The notes below the pieces were generated by a model. It was not told where the DNA came from, searched no databases, and saw only the letters and a program-made list of their open reading frames with translations. The position numbers were made by a program, and so were the translations under genes. Below, piece after piece: positions 1-9,236 of a stretch of DNA of 64,000 bases. Position 1 is the stretch's first letter. Every line of letters starts with the position of its first letter. The DNA is from Halioglobus maricola (lineage in GTDB: Bacteria > Pseudomonadota > Gammaproteobacteria > Pseudomonadales > Halieaceae): positions 1,440,501-1,504,500 of the forward strand of contig NZ_CP036422.1 of assembly GCF_009388985.1 (NCBI RefSeq). Direction: 5' to 3'.

Positions 1-1320
1 CACCTGTCTCCTGCGCAGGCTCAGGCCATTCTCGAGTTGCGCCTGCATCGCCTGACTGGCCTCGAGCACGAGAAGCTGCTCAACGAATTCGAGGAGAGAC
101 TGCGCGAAATCGGCGAGTACCTGGAAATCCTGTTTGATCCTGAGCGCCTCAAAGTTGTTATTCGTGAGGAGCTGGAAGAAATTGTTGCCGAGTATGGCGA
201 CGAGCGTAAAACTGAAATCACCGCCAGCCAGCACGACCTCACAGTGGAAGATCTGATCACTGAAGAGGACCGGGTGGTTACTATTTCTCACGGGGGTTAT
301 GCCAAGACCCAGCCTCTGACCGACTATCAGGCGCAGCGCCGTGGCGGTATGGGCAAGTCTGCCACCTCAGTGAAAGACGAGGATTTTGTAGAGCATCTGC
401 TGATTGCCAGCACCCATGCCACTATTCTCTGCTTCTCCAACCTGGGCAAAGTCTATTGGCTCAAGGTTTACCAGATTCCTCTGGCCGGGCGCAATTCTCG
501 CGGCCGCCCGATGGTCAACCTGTTGCCATTGGAAGACGGCGAACGTGTCACTTCCATTCTGCCGGTGGAAGAGTATACCGAGGGCCATTACATCTTTATG
601 GCCACCGCCAACGGCACTGTTAAGAAGACTGCACTGACCGATTTCTCGCGTCAGCGCAGCGTCGGCTTGCGTGCACTGGACCTGGTCGAGGGCGATGTGC
701 TGGTTGGCACCGCTATCACCACCGGCGAACAGGACGTGATGTTGCTGTCCAGTGAGGGCAAAGCCGTTCGATTCAAAGAGGGTGATGTGCGCCAGATGGG
801 CCGCACCGCCAAGGGCGTACGGGGTATCAAGCTGGGCGAGGGCCACGAGATGATTTCCCTGATCGTGCCCCGTGAGGGTGGTCGCGTATTGACCGTGTCT
901 GAACACGGCTACGGCAAGCGCACTGAAATCACGGGTTTCCCCACGAAGGGACGCGGCAATAAGGGTGTGATCGCCATGGCGACTACCGAGCGCAACGGCA
1001 AGTTGGTCGGCGCGGTTCAGGTTTTCGATGGCGACGAACTGATGCTGATATCCAACCAGGGCACGCTCGTGCGTACCCGTGCGGATGAGATCTCTATTCT
1101 TGGTCGAAATACGCAGGGTGTGCGCGTTATCCGCACCAAGGAAGGCGAAGCGCTGGTGAGTGTAGAGCGTATCGATGAGCCAGAGGAGGAAGTGCTGCTC
1201 GAGGGCGAGGGATCCAGCGAGAGTGCAGAATCTGCTTCGGATGAAGCATCCAGCGAAATGACAGAATCCGTCGAAGGTGAAGCATCCAGCCAGGATGAAG
1301 AGCCCGGCGAGGAGACATGA
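1..1320 (+). CDS. gyrA: DNA gyrase subunit A, C-terminal part (cut by window edge)
   Basis: The reading frame is open from base 1, so the N-terminal breakage-reunion domain lies outside the window. What remains is the end of the coiled-coil/tower region ([14 protein letters not shown]) and the whole C-terminal beta-pinwheel that wraps DNA so that gyrase can introduce negative supercoils. The GyrA-box is present as QRRGGMG; the sixth position, usually basic in well-known homologues, is methionine. Pinwheel blade repeats follow ([73 protein letters not shown]). The protein ends in a Ser/Glu-rich acidic tail of about 35 residues, a region that tunes wrapping in E. coli GyrA. serC follows on the same strand after 121 bp. 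The family assignment is certain. Confidence 0.98.
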   Translation, partial: HLSPAQAQAILELRLHRLTGLEHEKLLNEFEERLREIGEYLEILFDPERLKVVIREELEEIVAEYGDERKTEITASQHDLTVEDLITEEDRVVTISHGGYAKTQPLTDYQAQRRGGMGKSATSVKDEDFVEHLLIASTHATILCFSNLGKVYWLKVYQIPLAGRNSRGRPMVNLLPLEDGERVTSILPVEEYTEGHYIFMATANGTVKKTALTDFSRQRSVGLRALDLVEGDVLVGTAITTGEQDVMLLSSEGKAVRFKEGDVRQMGRTAKGVRGIKLGEGHEMISLIVPREGGRVLTVSEHGYGKRTEITGFPTKGRGNKGVIAMATTERNGKLVGAVQVFDGDELMLISNQGTLVRTRADEISILGRNTQGVRVIRTKEGEALVSVERIDEPEEEVLLEGEGSSESAESASDEASSEMTESVEGEASSQDEEPGEET

Positions 1321-1441
1321 TAGTTCGCGACGACTGTTCGCGCCTACCTATTATTCAGGAATAAACACCCCCATTTGATCGTTCTTTCTCATGGGGGGCG
1401 GCCGACGGTCGCGATTTAAACCACAATTTGAGAACCAGACC

Positions 1442-2521
1442 ATGACCCGCAAATACAATTTCTGCGCCGGCCCGGCGGCTCTGCCCGAGGCGGTACTGGA
1501 AACAGCCCGAGACGAAATCCTCGACTGGCATGGCGCCGGCCTGTCCATTATGGAAATGAGCCATCGTAGCCCGGAAGTCGTGAGCGTTGCCGAACATGCC
1601 GAGGCCACGCTGCGTGAGCTTATGGGTATTTCGGACGACTACGCGGTGCTGTTTTTGCAAGGTGGTGCCAGCACCCAGTTCGCCGCCGTCCCCCTCAATT
1701 TGATGGGCGAGAATGGCACGGCTGACTACGTCAACACCGGGCAGTGGTCCAAAAAAGCGATCGCAGAGGCAAAGCGCTATGGCAATGTAAACGTGGCAGC
1801 GACCTCCGAGGACACCAACTTTTCCACTATCCCGCCGCGGGATAGCTGGCAGCTGAGCGACGGCGCCGCGTATTTGCACTACACGCCCAATGAAACAATT
1901 GGTGGTGTGGAGTACTTCTGGGTGCCCCAGGCCGATGTCCCGTTGGTGGTGGATATGTCTTCTACTATTCTATCTCGTCCGGTGAATGTCGATGACTACG
2001 GCGTGATATACGCTGGCGCCCAGAAAAACATCGGCCCCGCCGGCCTGACTATTGCGATCGTGCGCAGGGATCTACTGGGCAAGGCTGTGCCAAGCTGCCC
2101 GGCGATGCTCAACTGGCAGACCGCCGCGGACAATGACTCCATGTACAACACTCCGCCCACGTACGCGATGTACCTGGCTGGCCTGGTGTTCGATTGGCTC
2201 AAAGCGCAGGGTGGCCTGACGGCGATGGAGACTGTCAACCGCCGCAAGGCTGAAAAGCTCTATGGCGCCATCGATGGCTCGGATTTCTATGCCAATCCGG
2301 TGGAAGTGCAGAGCCGCTCGCTGATGAACGTGCCATTCACCCTGGCGGATGCTGGTCTGGACAAGCAGTTCCTCGCCGAGGCCGATGAGGCCGGTCTGCT
2401 TAACCTGAAAGGGCATCGCTCTGTCGGGGGCATGCGCGCGAGCATATACAACGCAGTGGGCGAAGATGCTGTAGACGCACTCATCGCTTTCATGCAGGAC
2501 TTCGAACAACGCAACGGGTAA
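1442..2521 (+). CDS. serC: Phosphoserine aminotransferase
   Basis: A 359-residue PLP enzyme that converts 3-phosphohydroxypyruvate and glutamate to phosphoserine (serine synthesis); it also serves pyridoxine synthesis. The N-terminus MTRKYNFCAGPAALP is typical of the family. The PLP-binding lysine is K195 in YAGAQKNIGPAGL, and the conserved C-terminal GGMRASIYNA is present. An in-frame ATG 51 bp upstream is possible, but the start at 1442 gives the usual N-terminus. pheA begins 4 bp after the stop, so serC and pheA are almost certainly co-transcribed, as in other gammaproteobacteria. Confidence 0.97.
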   Translation: MTRKYNFCAGPAALPEAVLETARDEILDWHGAGLSIMEMSHRSPEVVSVAEHAEATLRELMGISDDYAVLFLQGGASTQFAAVPLNLMGENGTADYVNTGQWSKKAIAEAKRYGNVNVAATSEDTNFSTIPPRDSWQLSDGAAYLHYTPNETIGGVEYFWVPQADVPLVVDMSSTILSRPVNVDDYGVIYAGAQKNIGPAGLTIAIVRRDLLGKAVPSCPAMLNWQTAADNDSMYNTPPTYAMYLAGLVFDWLKAQGGLTAMETVNRRKAEKLYGAIDGSDFYANPVEVQSRSLMNVPFTLADAGLDKQFLAEADEAGLLNLKGHRSVGGMRASIYNAVGEDAVDALIAFMQDFEQRNG

Positions 2522-2525
2522 GCCC

Positions 2526-3653
2526 ATGGCGGATAACGGTGACAATCGCACCCTGGACGAGGTTCGTGTCGATATCGACTCGATCGACCGGGAAATACAG
2601 CAGCTTATCAGCCGCCGGGCGAAGTGTGCCCAGCGGGTAGCAGATATCAAACTCGCCGAAGTGCAGGCCGCCCTGGAAGCGGGCGACACGGAAGCCGAGG
2701 TAGTTTACTACCGGCCCGAGCGCGAGGCTCAGGTGCTGCAGAATATTATCGATCGCGAAGAAGGGCCGCTGCAGGGCGAGACAGTGGCGCATATTTTTCG
2801 CGAGGTCATGTCCGCCTGTCTGGCACTGGAGAAACCGCTGCAGGTGGCGTATCTGGGCCCGGAGGGCACGTTTACCCAGGCGGCCGCGATTAAGCACTTT
2901 GGTCATGCTGCCGTGTGTGTGCCCCGCGGGACCATCGCCTCAGTATTTGCGCAGGTTGAGTCTGGTGAGTGTAATTATGGCGTTGTGCCAGTGGAAAATT
3001 CCACCGAAGGCATGGTCAGTCACACGCTGGACAACTTTATGGATTCCTCGCTGAAGATTTCCGGTGAGGTGGAAATGGGTATCGGTCACCATCTGTTGGT
3101 GGCGAGCCACACGGGTAAGGGCGATATCCAGCGAATTTGTGCACACCAGCAAGCCCTGGCGCAGTGCCGTAACTGGCTGGACCGCAACTGGCCCGATATC
3201 GAGCGGGTAGCTGTGAGCAGTAATGGTGAAGCAGCGCGCATGGCGGTAGACATGCCAGGTGTCGCGGCCATCGCTGGCGATATGGCTGCAGAGCTTTACG
3301 GTCTCGAAAAGCTCGCAGAGCACATCGAAGACTATGCCGATAACACGACGCGCTTCCTGATAATTGGCCGCGAGGAAGTACCGGCCTCGGGTCGCGACAA
3401 AACCTCTATTATTGTCTCCAGCCGCAACAAGCCAGGCGCTCTGTTTACCCTGCTGGACCCGTTCCGGAAAGCTGGTGTGAGTTTGACCCGAATCGACACC
3501 CGGCCTTCGCGCACCGAGAAATGGGCCTATGTTTTCTTTATCGAATTCGAGGGACATCTGCAGGACGAAAATATCGCCGGCATTGTTGGCGAGTTGGAGG
3601 AACAGTCCATCCTGCTTAAGCCGCTCGGCTCCTACCCCCGTGCGGTGCTCTGA
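2526..3653 (+). CDS. pheA: Bifunctional chorismate mutase / prephenate dehydratase (P-protein)
   Basis: 375 residues. It turns chorismate into prephenate and then phenylpyruvate, the branch to phenylalanine. Residues about 10-100 form the AroQ-type chorismate mutase (LDEVRVDIDSIDREIQQLIS; REVMSACLALEKP). A prephenate dehydratase domain follows from about 105 (AYLGPEGTFTQAAA, VPVENSTEGMV, DNTTRFLIIGRE). A C-terminal ACT domain (GALFTLLDPFRKAGVSLTRI, then DTRPSR in place of the usual ESRP/ETRP motif) should bind phenylalanine for feedback inhibition. It is tightly spaced with serC (4 bp) and tyrA (6 bp). In Pseudomonas a histidinol-phosphate/aromatic aminotransferase gene (hisC) stands between pheA and tyrA; here it is missing. 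Confidence 0.97.
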   Translation: MADNGDNRTLDEVRVDIDSIDREIQQLISRRAKCAQRVADIKLAEVQAALEAGDTEAEVVYYRPEREAQVLQNIIDREEGPLQGETVAHIFREVMSACLALEKPLQVAYLGPEGTFTQAAAIKHFGHAAVCVPRGTIASVFAQVESGECNYGVVPVENSTEGMVSHTLDNFMDSSLKISGEVEMGIGHHLLVASHTGKGDIQRICAHQQALAQCRNWLDRNWPDIERVAVSSNGEAARMAVDMPGVAAIAGDMAAELYGLEKLAEHIEDYADNTTRFLIIGREEVPASGRDKTSIIVSSRNKPGALFTLLDPFRKAGVSLTRIDTRPSRTEKWAYVFFIEFEGHLQDENIAGIVGELEEQSILLKPLGSYPRAVL

Positions 3654-3659
3654 TCGAGT

Positions 3660-4574
3660 ATGGCTACGCGAGTAAGCACAGTTGCCATTCTCGGCCTTGG
3701 CTTGATCGGCGGTTCGCTGGCCCGTGCTCTCAAGGCCAATGCATTTTGTGAGCGAGTCATCGGTTACGGCCACCGCGCGCCGTCGCTGGAAAAAGGCGTT
3801 GCGCTGGGGGTGATTGATAGCTTCACCCTTGATTTGGACGAGGTCATCGAGAGCGCTGACATTCTCGTGATCTGCACGCCGACCCTGATTGCCGAGCAGG
3901 TGCTGGAACAGATTCTGCCGCGCATTGCTGGCCGACAGGATGCGCCGGTGGTGACCGATGCGGCGAGCGTCAAAGGAAATCTTGAAAGCGCCGCCCGGCG
4001 CATCTGCGATGGCCGCTACCCCGCCAACTTTGTGCTGGGCCACCCCATTGCGGGTTCTGAGCAGAGTGGCGTGGCCGCCTCAAAGGCGGATCTTTACGTT
4101 AATCACCGGGTGATCATCACGCCGGTGGCAGAAAACGATGCTGCTGCGTTGGACCTGGTGCGCGATATGTGGGCTGCCACGGGCGCAGAGGTTGTCGATA
4201 TGAGCGTCGCGCAGCATGATGCTGTGCTGGCCGCGACCAGCCACTTACCGCATGTGCTTGCGTATTCCCTGGTGGATGCATTGGCCCAGTCCGACGCCAG
4301 CGACGAGATTTTCCGCTGCGCTGCCGGTGGCTTTCGCGACTTTACCCGTATAGCATCCTCCGACCCGGTCATGTGGCGAGATATCGCCATAGCCAACAAG
4401 GGGGCGCTGCTCGACTCGATCGATCTGTTCAGTGAGCATCTGGCCAGCCTGCGGGCTGCGGTGGAAGCCCAGGACAGTGATGGCATGCATGCAACGTTTA
4501 CCCGGGCCAAGGCGGCGCGGGATGAATTCGCCGCGATCCTGGCAGAGCGCCAGGGCGACAAGGCAGAGAGTTAG
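3660..4574 (+). CDS. tyrA: Prephenate dehydrogenase
   Basis: 304 residues. It oxidatively decarboxylates prephenate to 4-hydroxyphenylpyruvate with NAD(P)+, the tyrosine branch. The Rossmann dinucleotide motif GLGLIGGSLARAL is at about residues 11-23. The catalytic-region motifs GHPIAGSEQSG and ATSHLPH are present, followed by the all-helical dimerisation domain. There is no chorismate mutase and no ACT domain. It is a separate gene from aroA, 11 bp away, whereas in pseudomonads the two are fused or overlapping. It belongs to the serC-pheA-tyrA-aroA-cmk operon. Confidence 0.95.
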   Translation: MATRVSTVAILGLGLIGGSLARALKANAFCERVIGYGHRAPSLEKGVALGVIDSFTLDLDEVIESADILVICTPTLIAEQVLEQILPRIAGRQDAPVVTDAASVKGNLESAARRICDGRYPANFVLGHPIAGSEQSGVAASKADLYVNHRVIITPVAENDAAALDLVRDMWAATGAEVVDMSVAQHDAVLAATSHLPHVLAYSLVDALAQSDASDEIFRCAAGGFRDFTRIASSDPVMWRDIAIANKGALLDSIDLFSEHLASLRAAVEAQDSDGMHATFTRAKAARDEFAAILAERQGDKAES

Positions 4575-4585
4575 AGAAAGAGACT

Positions 4586-5890
4586 ATGGAATTTTTGTTA
4601 AAACCCGGCGGTACCATCTCTGGTGAGGCGCGCGTGCCCGGCGACAAGTCGATGTCGCACCGCTCGATTATGCTGGGCGCACTCGCCGAAGGCACGACCC
4701 ATGTTAAGGGTTTTCTTGAGGGAGAAGACGCCCTGGCCACCCTGGGGGCTTTTCAAGCCATGGGCGTTGAAATCGAGCGTCGCGGCGAGGGTGAGGTTGT
4801 TGTTCACGGCGTTGGGCTGCACGGCCTGAAAGCGCCGACTGAGCCACTTGATCTGGGTAATGCCGGCACCGGTATGCGCCTGATGGCGGGTTTGATGGCA
4901 GGTCAACCCTTCGATACCGTACTGACGGGTGACGCTTCCCTTTGCAGTCGTCCCATGGGCCGGGTGATCACCCCACTGCAAAAAATGGGTGCCGAGATCG
5001 AATCCGAAGAGGGTGGTCGTCCGCCTCTGCGCATAAAAGGCGGCAGGAGCCTCCGCGGTATTCACTACGATCTGCCGATGGCCAGCGCCCAGGTTAAATC
5101 CTGCACCCTGCTGGCGGGGCTCTATGCCGAGGGTCGCACCTCCGTGACTGAGCCTGCGCCCACTCGCGACCACACCGAGCGCATGTTGCGCGGTTTCGGC
5201 TATCAGGTGAAATGTGAGAATGAGGTCATCAGTCTTGAATCCGGTGGCCGCCTCGTCGCCGGTGACATCGATGTGCCCGCGGATATATCCTCCGCTGCTT
5301 TTTTCCTGGTGGCCGCGGCCATCGCGCCGGGTTCGGACCTGCTGCTGACGCACGTAGGCATTAATCCCACCCGGGTAGGGGTATTGAATATCCTGACCCT
5401 GATGGGCGCTGATATCACCCTCAAGAATGAACGTGAAGTTGGTGGTGAGCCCGTAGCTGATATCTACATACGCTATGCGCCCCTTAAGGGTATCGAAATT
5501 CCTGAAGACCAGGTGCCGCTGGCCATCGATGAGTTCCCGGTGCTGTTTATTGCTGCCGCCTGTGCCGAGGGCCGCACCGTGCTGCGCGGCGCAGAAGAAC
5601 TGCGGGTGAAAGAGAGCGACCGTCTCGCCGCAATGGCCGAGGGCCTGGACACCCTGGGCGTGAAAAGCGAGCTGCTCGACGACGGCATTGTGATCGACGG
5701 TGGAACCATGGGTGGCGGAAAAATTCGCACGCACATGGATCATCGTATCGCCATGGCGTTCAGTATTGCAGCGCTGCGCGCAGAAGAAGAAATTCATGTT
5801 CTGGATTGCGATCACGTGGCTACGTCCTTCCCCGGCTTCGATGCACTGGCCCGTGGCCTGGGGCTGCAGATCACCGCACAGGCTGATTAA
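4586..5890 (+). CDS. aroA: 3-phosphoshikimate 1-carboxyvinyltransferase (EPSP synthase)
   Basis: 434 residues. Transfers enolpyruvate from PEP to shikimate-3-phosphate, the sixth shikimate-pathway step. Substrate-binding motifs are visible: DKSMSHRSIMLG near the start, GNAGTGMRLMAG, and RVKESDRLAAMAEGL and DHRIAMAFS towards the end. The order DKSMSHRS with GNAGTGMRL resembles class II-type (glyphosate-tolerant) EPSP synthases such as CP4 rather than the E. coli form; that class call is an inference from memory. A GAGAAAGAGA ribosome site precedes the ATG. cmk starts 3 bp after the stop. Confidence 0.96.
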   Translation: MEFLLKPGGTISGEARVPGDKSMSHRSIMLGALAEGTTHVKGFLEGEDALATLGAFQAMGVEIERRGEGEVVVHGVGLHGLKAPTEPLDLGNAGTGMRLMAGLMAGQPFDTVLTGDASLCSRPMGRVITPLQKMGAEIESEEGGRPPLRIKGGRSLRGIHYDLPMASAQVKSCTLLAGLYAEGRTSVTEPAPTRDHTERMLRGFGYQVKCENEVISLESGGRLVAGDIDVPADISSAAFFLVAAAIAPGSDLLLTHVGINPTRVGVLNILTLMGADITLKNEREVGGEPVADIYIRYAPLKGIEIPEDQVPLAIDEFPVLFIAAACAEGRTVLRGAEELRVKESDRLAAMAEGLDTLGVKSELLDDGIVIDGGTMGGGKIRTHMDHRIAMAFSIAALRAEEEIHVLDCDHVATSFPGFDALARGLGLQITAQAD

Positions 5891-5893
5891 GCA

Positions 5894-6574
5894 GTGCAAG
5901 ATGCCCCGGTAATAGCTGTCGACGGGCCCTCAGGGGCCGGCAAGGGCACTATCAGTCATCTTCTCGCAGACAGGCTCGGCTGGCACTTTCTGGACAGTGG
6001 GGCGCTTTACCGTGTCACTGGCCAGGCCTGCCTGATAGAGGGTGTCAGTTGGGATGATCATCCCGCTGTCACCGAGGTGGCTCGCCACCTGGATGTGTCC
6101 TTTACCTATGCCGAGTCAGGCGAAGTACTGGTGGCCTATAAGGGCGCTGATGTTTCCGCCGTTATTCGCACGGAGGAGGGCGGGCGCGGCGCTTCGACCG
6201 TTGCAGCTATCCCTGCCGTTCGCGATGCCTTGCTCGCTCGTCAGCGTGAATTCTGCCGGCCTCCGGGCCTGGTCGCAGATGGCCGCGACATGGGCACGGT
6301 GGTTTTCCCTGCAGCGGACCTCAAGTTTTTCCTCACTGCATCGGCTGAGGAGCGCGCTGAGCGGCGCTTCAAACAGTTGATATCAAAGGGTGAAAGTGTT
6401 AGTCTCCCGCGCCTTCTGGAGGACATCCAGGAGAGAGATGCGCGCGATTCGACGCGATCTGTCTCTCCCCTGGTGCCCGCCGAGGACGCCATAGTCATCG
6501 ATAGCACCACCACTACGATCGAGCAGGTTTTTGATCAGGTGATGTTAGAAGTGGCACGAAAAGGTCTCTATTAG
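5894..6574 (+). CDS. cmk: Cytidylate kinase
   Basis: 226 residues. Phosphorylates CMP and dCMP to the diphosphates with ATP. P-loop GPSGAGKGT lies at about residues 10-18; the NMP-binding domain includes DSGALYR and a DGRDMGTVVFP stretch characteristic of Cmk; a lid region (RDARDSTRSVSPL) follows. The start is GTG, giving V/M-QDAPVIAVDGPSG, 3 bp after aroA, which points to translational coupling. The pair cmk-rpsA is conserved in proteobacteria. Confidence 0.96.
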   Translation: MQDAPVIAVDGPSGAGKGTISHLLADRLGWHFLDSGALYRVTGQACLIEGVSWDDHPAVTEVARHLDVSFTYAESGEVLVAYKGADVSAVIRTEEGGRGASTVAAIPAVRDALLARQREFCRPPGLVADGRDMGTVVFPAADLKFFLTASAEERAERRFKQLISKGESVSLPRLLEDIQERDARDSTRSVSPLVPAEDAIVIDSTTTTIEQVFDQVMLEVARKGLY

Positions 6575-6715
6575 CGGATAAAATCCGCGATCTCCTTTTA
6601 AATGGCATACACTGTTGAGGTGGCTGAATCCAGTCATAGCTTCCTTGTACAGTGCTTTTAAACAACCCCGTACCCGGCTGGAGGGACGGATGACTAAACC
6701 TATAGGTAATGTGTA
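6575..6715 (+). promoter_or_regulatory. cmk-rpsA intergenic leader
   Basis: A 141-bp gap that begins with a short perfect hairpin directly after the cmk stop (GCGGAT-AAA-ATCCGC, 6575-6589), followed some bases later by CTCCTTTTAAA. It may weakly attenuate read-through from cmk. rpsA of E. coli is autoregulated by S1 through its leader, and this gap is a reasonable place for the same control, but I cannot pick a convincing -35/-10 pair. Confidence 0.3.
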
Positions 6716-8392
6716 ATGAGCGAATCTTTCGCCGAACTATTTGAAGAGAGCCTGAAAACAGTCGACATGCAGCCCGGTGCAATCGTAACCGGCGTAGTGA
6801 TCGACATCGACAGCGACTGGGTCACCGTACATGCGGGCCTCAAGTCTGAAGGTATTATCCCCCGTTCCCAGTTCACCGACGCCGCAGGCGAATGCTCACT
6901 GAGCATCGGTGACGAAGTACAGGTAGCCCTGGAATCCGTAGAAGATGGCTTTGGTGAAACCAAACTGTCTCGCGAGAAAGCCAAGCGTGCTGAAGCCTGG
7001 AAAGAGCTGGAAGCCGCCCACGAGGCCGAAGAAGTGGTCAAGGGCGTCATCAACGGCAAGGTCAAGGGTGGTTTCACCGTCGACATCAACACAATCCGCG
7101 CGTTCCTGCCGGGCTCCCTGGTAGACGTACGTCCCGTTCGCGAGACCGTCCATCTGGAAGGCAAGGAACTCGAATTCAAGGTCATCAAGCTCGACCAGAA
7201 GCGCAACAATGTCGTGGTATCACGTCGCGCAGTCATGGAAGCGGCTAACAGCGAAGAGCGCGAAGCGCTGCTGGAGACCCTGCAAGAAGGCATGTCCGTC
7301 AAGGGTATCGTCAAGAACCTGACCGACTACGGTGCTTTCGTAGATCTGGGCGGCGTAGACGGCCTGCTGCACATTACCGACATGGCCTGGAAGCGCATCA
7401 AGCATCCTTCCGAGATCGTGGAAGTTGGTCAGGAAATCGACGTCAAGATCCTCAAGTTCGATCGCGAGCGCAACCGCGTTTCTCTGGGTCTCAAGCAACT
7501 GGGTGAAGATCCCTGGGTCGAGATCACTGGTCGCTACCCCGAGGGCAGCCGCGTCAAGGCCAAGATCACCAACCTCACCGACTACGGCTGTTTTGCCGAG
7601 CTCGAAGAGGGTGTGGAAGGTCTGGTGCACGTATCCGAAATGGATTGGACCAACAAGAACGTACACCCTTCCAAGATCGTCCAGCTGGGCGACGAAGTGG
7701 AAGTTATGGTTCTGGACATCGACGAGGAGCGTCGTCGCATCTCCCTGGGTATCAAGCAGTGCATGCAGAACCCCTGGGATGCATTCGCTTCCAAGTGCCA
7801 GAAAGGCGACAAGATTGCCGGCTCCATCAAATCCATCACCGACTTCGGTATCTTCATCGGTCTGGAAGGCAACATCGATGGCCTGGTGCACCTGTCCGAC
7901 ATCAGCTGGAACGAAACTGGCGAAGAAGCGGTTCGCAACTACAAGAAGGGCGACGAGATTGAGACAGTTATCCTGTCCGTCGATCCTGAGCGCGAGCGCA
8001 TCTCTCTCGGTATCAAGCAGCTGGAAGACGATCCGTTCGGCAACTACATCGCAGTCAATGACCGTGGCGCTATCGTCACCGGTGAAGTGATTGAAGTAGA
8101 AGCCAAAGAAGTGATCATCAAACTGGCTGACGAAGTTGAAGGCATCCTGAAGGCGTCCGACATTTCCCGCGACCGTGTGGAAGATGCGCGTAACTCCTTC
8201 AAGGTTGGCGACTCCGTTGAAGCCAAAATCGTCTCTGTGGATCGCAAGAACCGCGGCGTAGTTCTGTCCATTAAGGCCAAGGATTACGACGACGAGCAGG
8301 AAGCTGTGAAGTCACTGAAAGACGCCGAGCAGGAAACAGCGTCTCCAGGTACTATCGGCGACCTGATCAAGGCGCAGATGACCGAGAAGTAA
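6716..8392 (+). CDS. rpsA: 30S ribosomal protein S1
   Basis: 558 residues, the usual gammaproteobacterial length. Six S1 (OB-fold) RNA-binding repeats run along the protein at about residues 20-86, 104-170, 191-259, 276-346, 363-433 and 450-519. Repeats 3-6 share the pattern [20 protein letters not shown] / RISLGIKQ. S1 binds mRNA leaders and helps load structured messages onto the 30S subunit. It lies downstream of cmk, upstream of ihfB, and is closed by a strong terminator. Codon use is highly biased, as expected of an abundant ribosomal protein. Confidence 0.98.
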   Translation: MSESFAELFEESLKTVDMQPGAIVTGVVIDIDSDWVTVHAGLKSEGIIPRSQFTDAAGECSLSIGDEVQVALESVEDGFGETKLSREKAKRAEAWKELEAAHEAEEVVKGVINGKVKGGFTVDINTIRAFLPGSLVDVRPVRETVHLEGKELEFKVIKLDQKRNNVVVSRRAVMEAANSEEREALLETLQEGMSVKGIVKNLTDYGAFVDLGGVDGLLHITDMAWKRIKHPSEIVEVGQEIDVKILKFDRERNRVSLGLKQLGEDPWVEITGRYPEGSRVKAKITNLTDYGCFAELEEGVEGLVHVSEMDWTNKNVHPSKIVQLGDEVEVMVLDIDEERRRISLGIKQCMQNPWDAFASKCQKGDKIAGSIKSITDFGIFIGLEGNIDGLVHLSDISWNETGEEAVRNYKKGDEIETVILSVDPERERISLGIKQLEDDPFGNYIAVNDRGAIVTGEVIEVEAKEVIIKLADEVEGILKASDISRDRVEDARNSFKVGDSVEAKIVSVDRKNRGVVLSIKAKDYDDEQEAVKSLKDAEQETASPGTIGDLIKAQMTEK

Positions 8393-8411
8393 TTCTCGAT
8401 CTGATCCAAAC

Positions 8412-8442
8412 AAAAAAGGCCCGCTTATGCGGGCCTTTTTTT
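8412..8442 (+). terminator. Rho-independent terminator after rpsA
   Basis: Perfect 7-bp GC stem GGCCCGC-TTAT-GCGGGCC (8418-8435) followed by seven T and preceded by six A, 19 bp after the rpsA stop. The flanking A/T runs would let it work in both directions. Confidence 0.93.
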
Positions 8443-8556
8443 ATGTCTGAAAAAAATGTGATCTTTTCGCACTTTTCCTATATAAAATAAGCACTTGCGC
8501 AATATAGAATCAGGGTCCACAATAATTCCCGGTGAAATAACGCCCGAATAAGAGCT

Positions 8557-8853
8557 ATGACCAAGAGTGAATTGATCGAAACAATTGCGGCCAAGCAGAA
8601 CCAGCTGTCCTCGAAGGACGTTGAACTGGCCGTAAAAACTATTCTCGAGCACATGTCCCAGTCCCTCTCGACCGGTGACCGTATCGAGATCCGTGGCTTT
8701 GGCAGCTTCTCGTTGCACTACCGTGAGCCGCGCAGGGGCCGCAACCCCAAGACCGGTGATGCGGTAGAGCTCACTGGCAAGTATGTACCTCATTTCAAAC
8801 CCGGCAAAGAATTGCGAGAGCGGGTCAATCTGGGGCTGCAACAGGGCCTTTAA
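8557..8853 (+). CDS. ihfB: Integration host factor subunit beta
   Basis: 98 residues. HU/IHF-family DNA-bending protein that pairs with IhfA, whose gene is at 50360 in this same window. The beta-arm signature [21 protein letters not shown] and [11 protein letters not shown] are clear; [11 protein letters not shown] is the usual IhfB start. Its gene lies after the rpsA terminator, so it probably has its own promoter in the 114-bp AT-rich gap, and it is followed by its own terminator. Confidence 0.97.
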   Translation: MTKSELIETIAAKQNQLSSKDVELAVKTILEHMSQSLSTGDRIEIRGFGSFSLHYREPRRGRNPKTGDAVELTGKYVPHFKPGKELRERVNLGLQQGL

Positions 8854-8873
8854 GCTTGCCCTGAATATCACAG

Positions 8874-8906
8874 GCGGTATGATCGCACCGGTCATACCGC
8901 TTTTTT
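8874..8906 (+). terminator. Rho-independent terminator after ihfB
   Basis: Nine-base perfect inverted repeat GCGGTATGA / TCATACCGC (8874-8882 and 8892-8900), loop of nine, then six T. It separates ihfB from lapA. Confidence 0.93.
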
Positions 8907-8930
8907 ATATCTGCCATTCTGGATACTCGC

Positions 8931-9236
8931 ATGAAGCTGTTTCGCAACCTCATTTCCATTGCCCTGGTCCTGGCGTTTGCCGCTGTGGGTGTGCTGTTCG
9001 CATTGCAAAACAAAGAGCTGGTGCCGCTGGATATGCTGTTCTACACCTTTGAACCGCACAGCCTGGCGCTGTGGGTTCTGGGAGCGTTTGCAATTGGTGG
9101 ATTGCTGGGTCTGCTGCTCTCATCCGGCATGATCGTACGTCAGCGGACGTCGCTTGCCAGCGCCAACCGCCAGTTGGCCAAGGCGCGGGCAGAGGTGGAC
9201 AAACTGCGCACGGCGGGCCTGAAAGACGGTGAATGA
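8931..9236 (+). CDS. lapA: LapA family inner-membrane protein (lipopolysaccharide assembly)
   Basis: 101 residues. Two transmembrane helices (about 5-24 and 43-65) separated by the conserved LapA/DUF1049 piece ALQNKELVPLDMLFYTFE, then a short cytoplasmic coiled tail. In E. coli LapA acts with LapB, which controls LpxC breakdown and so the LPS/phospholipid balance. The 8-bp overlap with lapB shows the same partnership. Confidence 0.9.
   Translation: MKLFRNLISIALVLAFAAVGVLFALQNKELVPLDMLFYTFEPHSLALWVLGAFAIGGLLGLLLSSGMIVRQRTSLASANRQLAKARAEVDKLRTAGLKDGE

Noticed and set aside
2940..4043. 367-codon open frame opposite pheA/tyrA
   Set aside because: Spans two certain genes and their boundary; shadow.
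4598..5899. 433-codon open frame opposite aroA
   Set aside because: Antisense shadow of a certain gene, no motifs or ribosome site.
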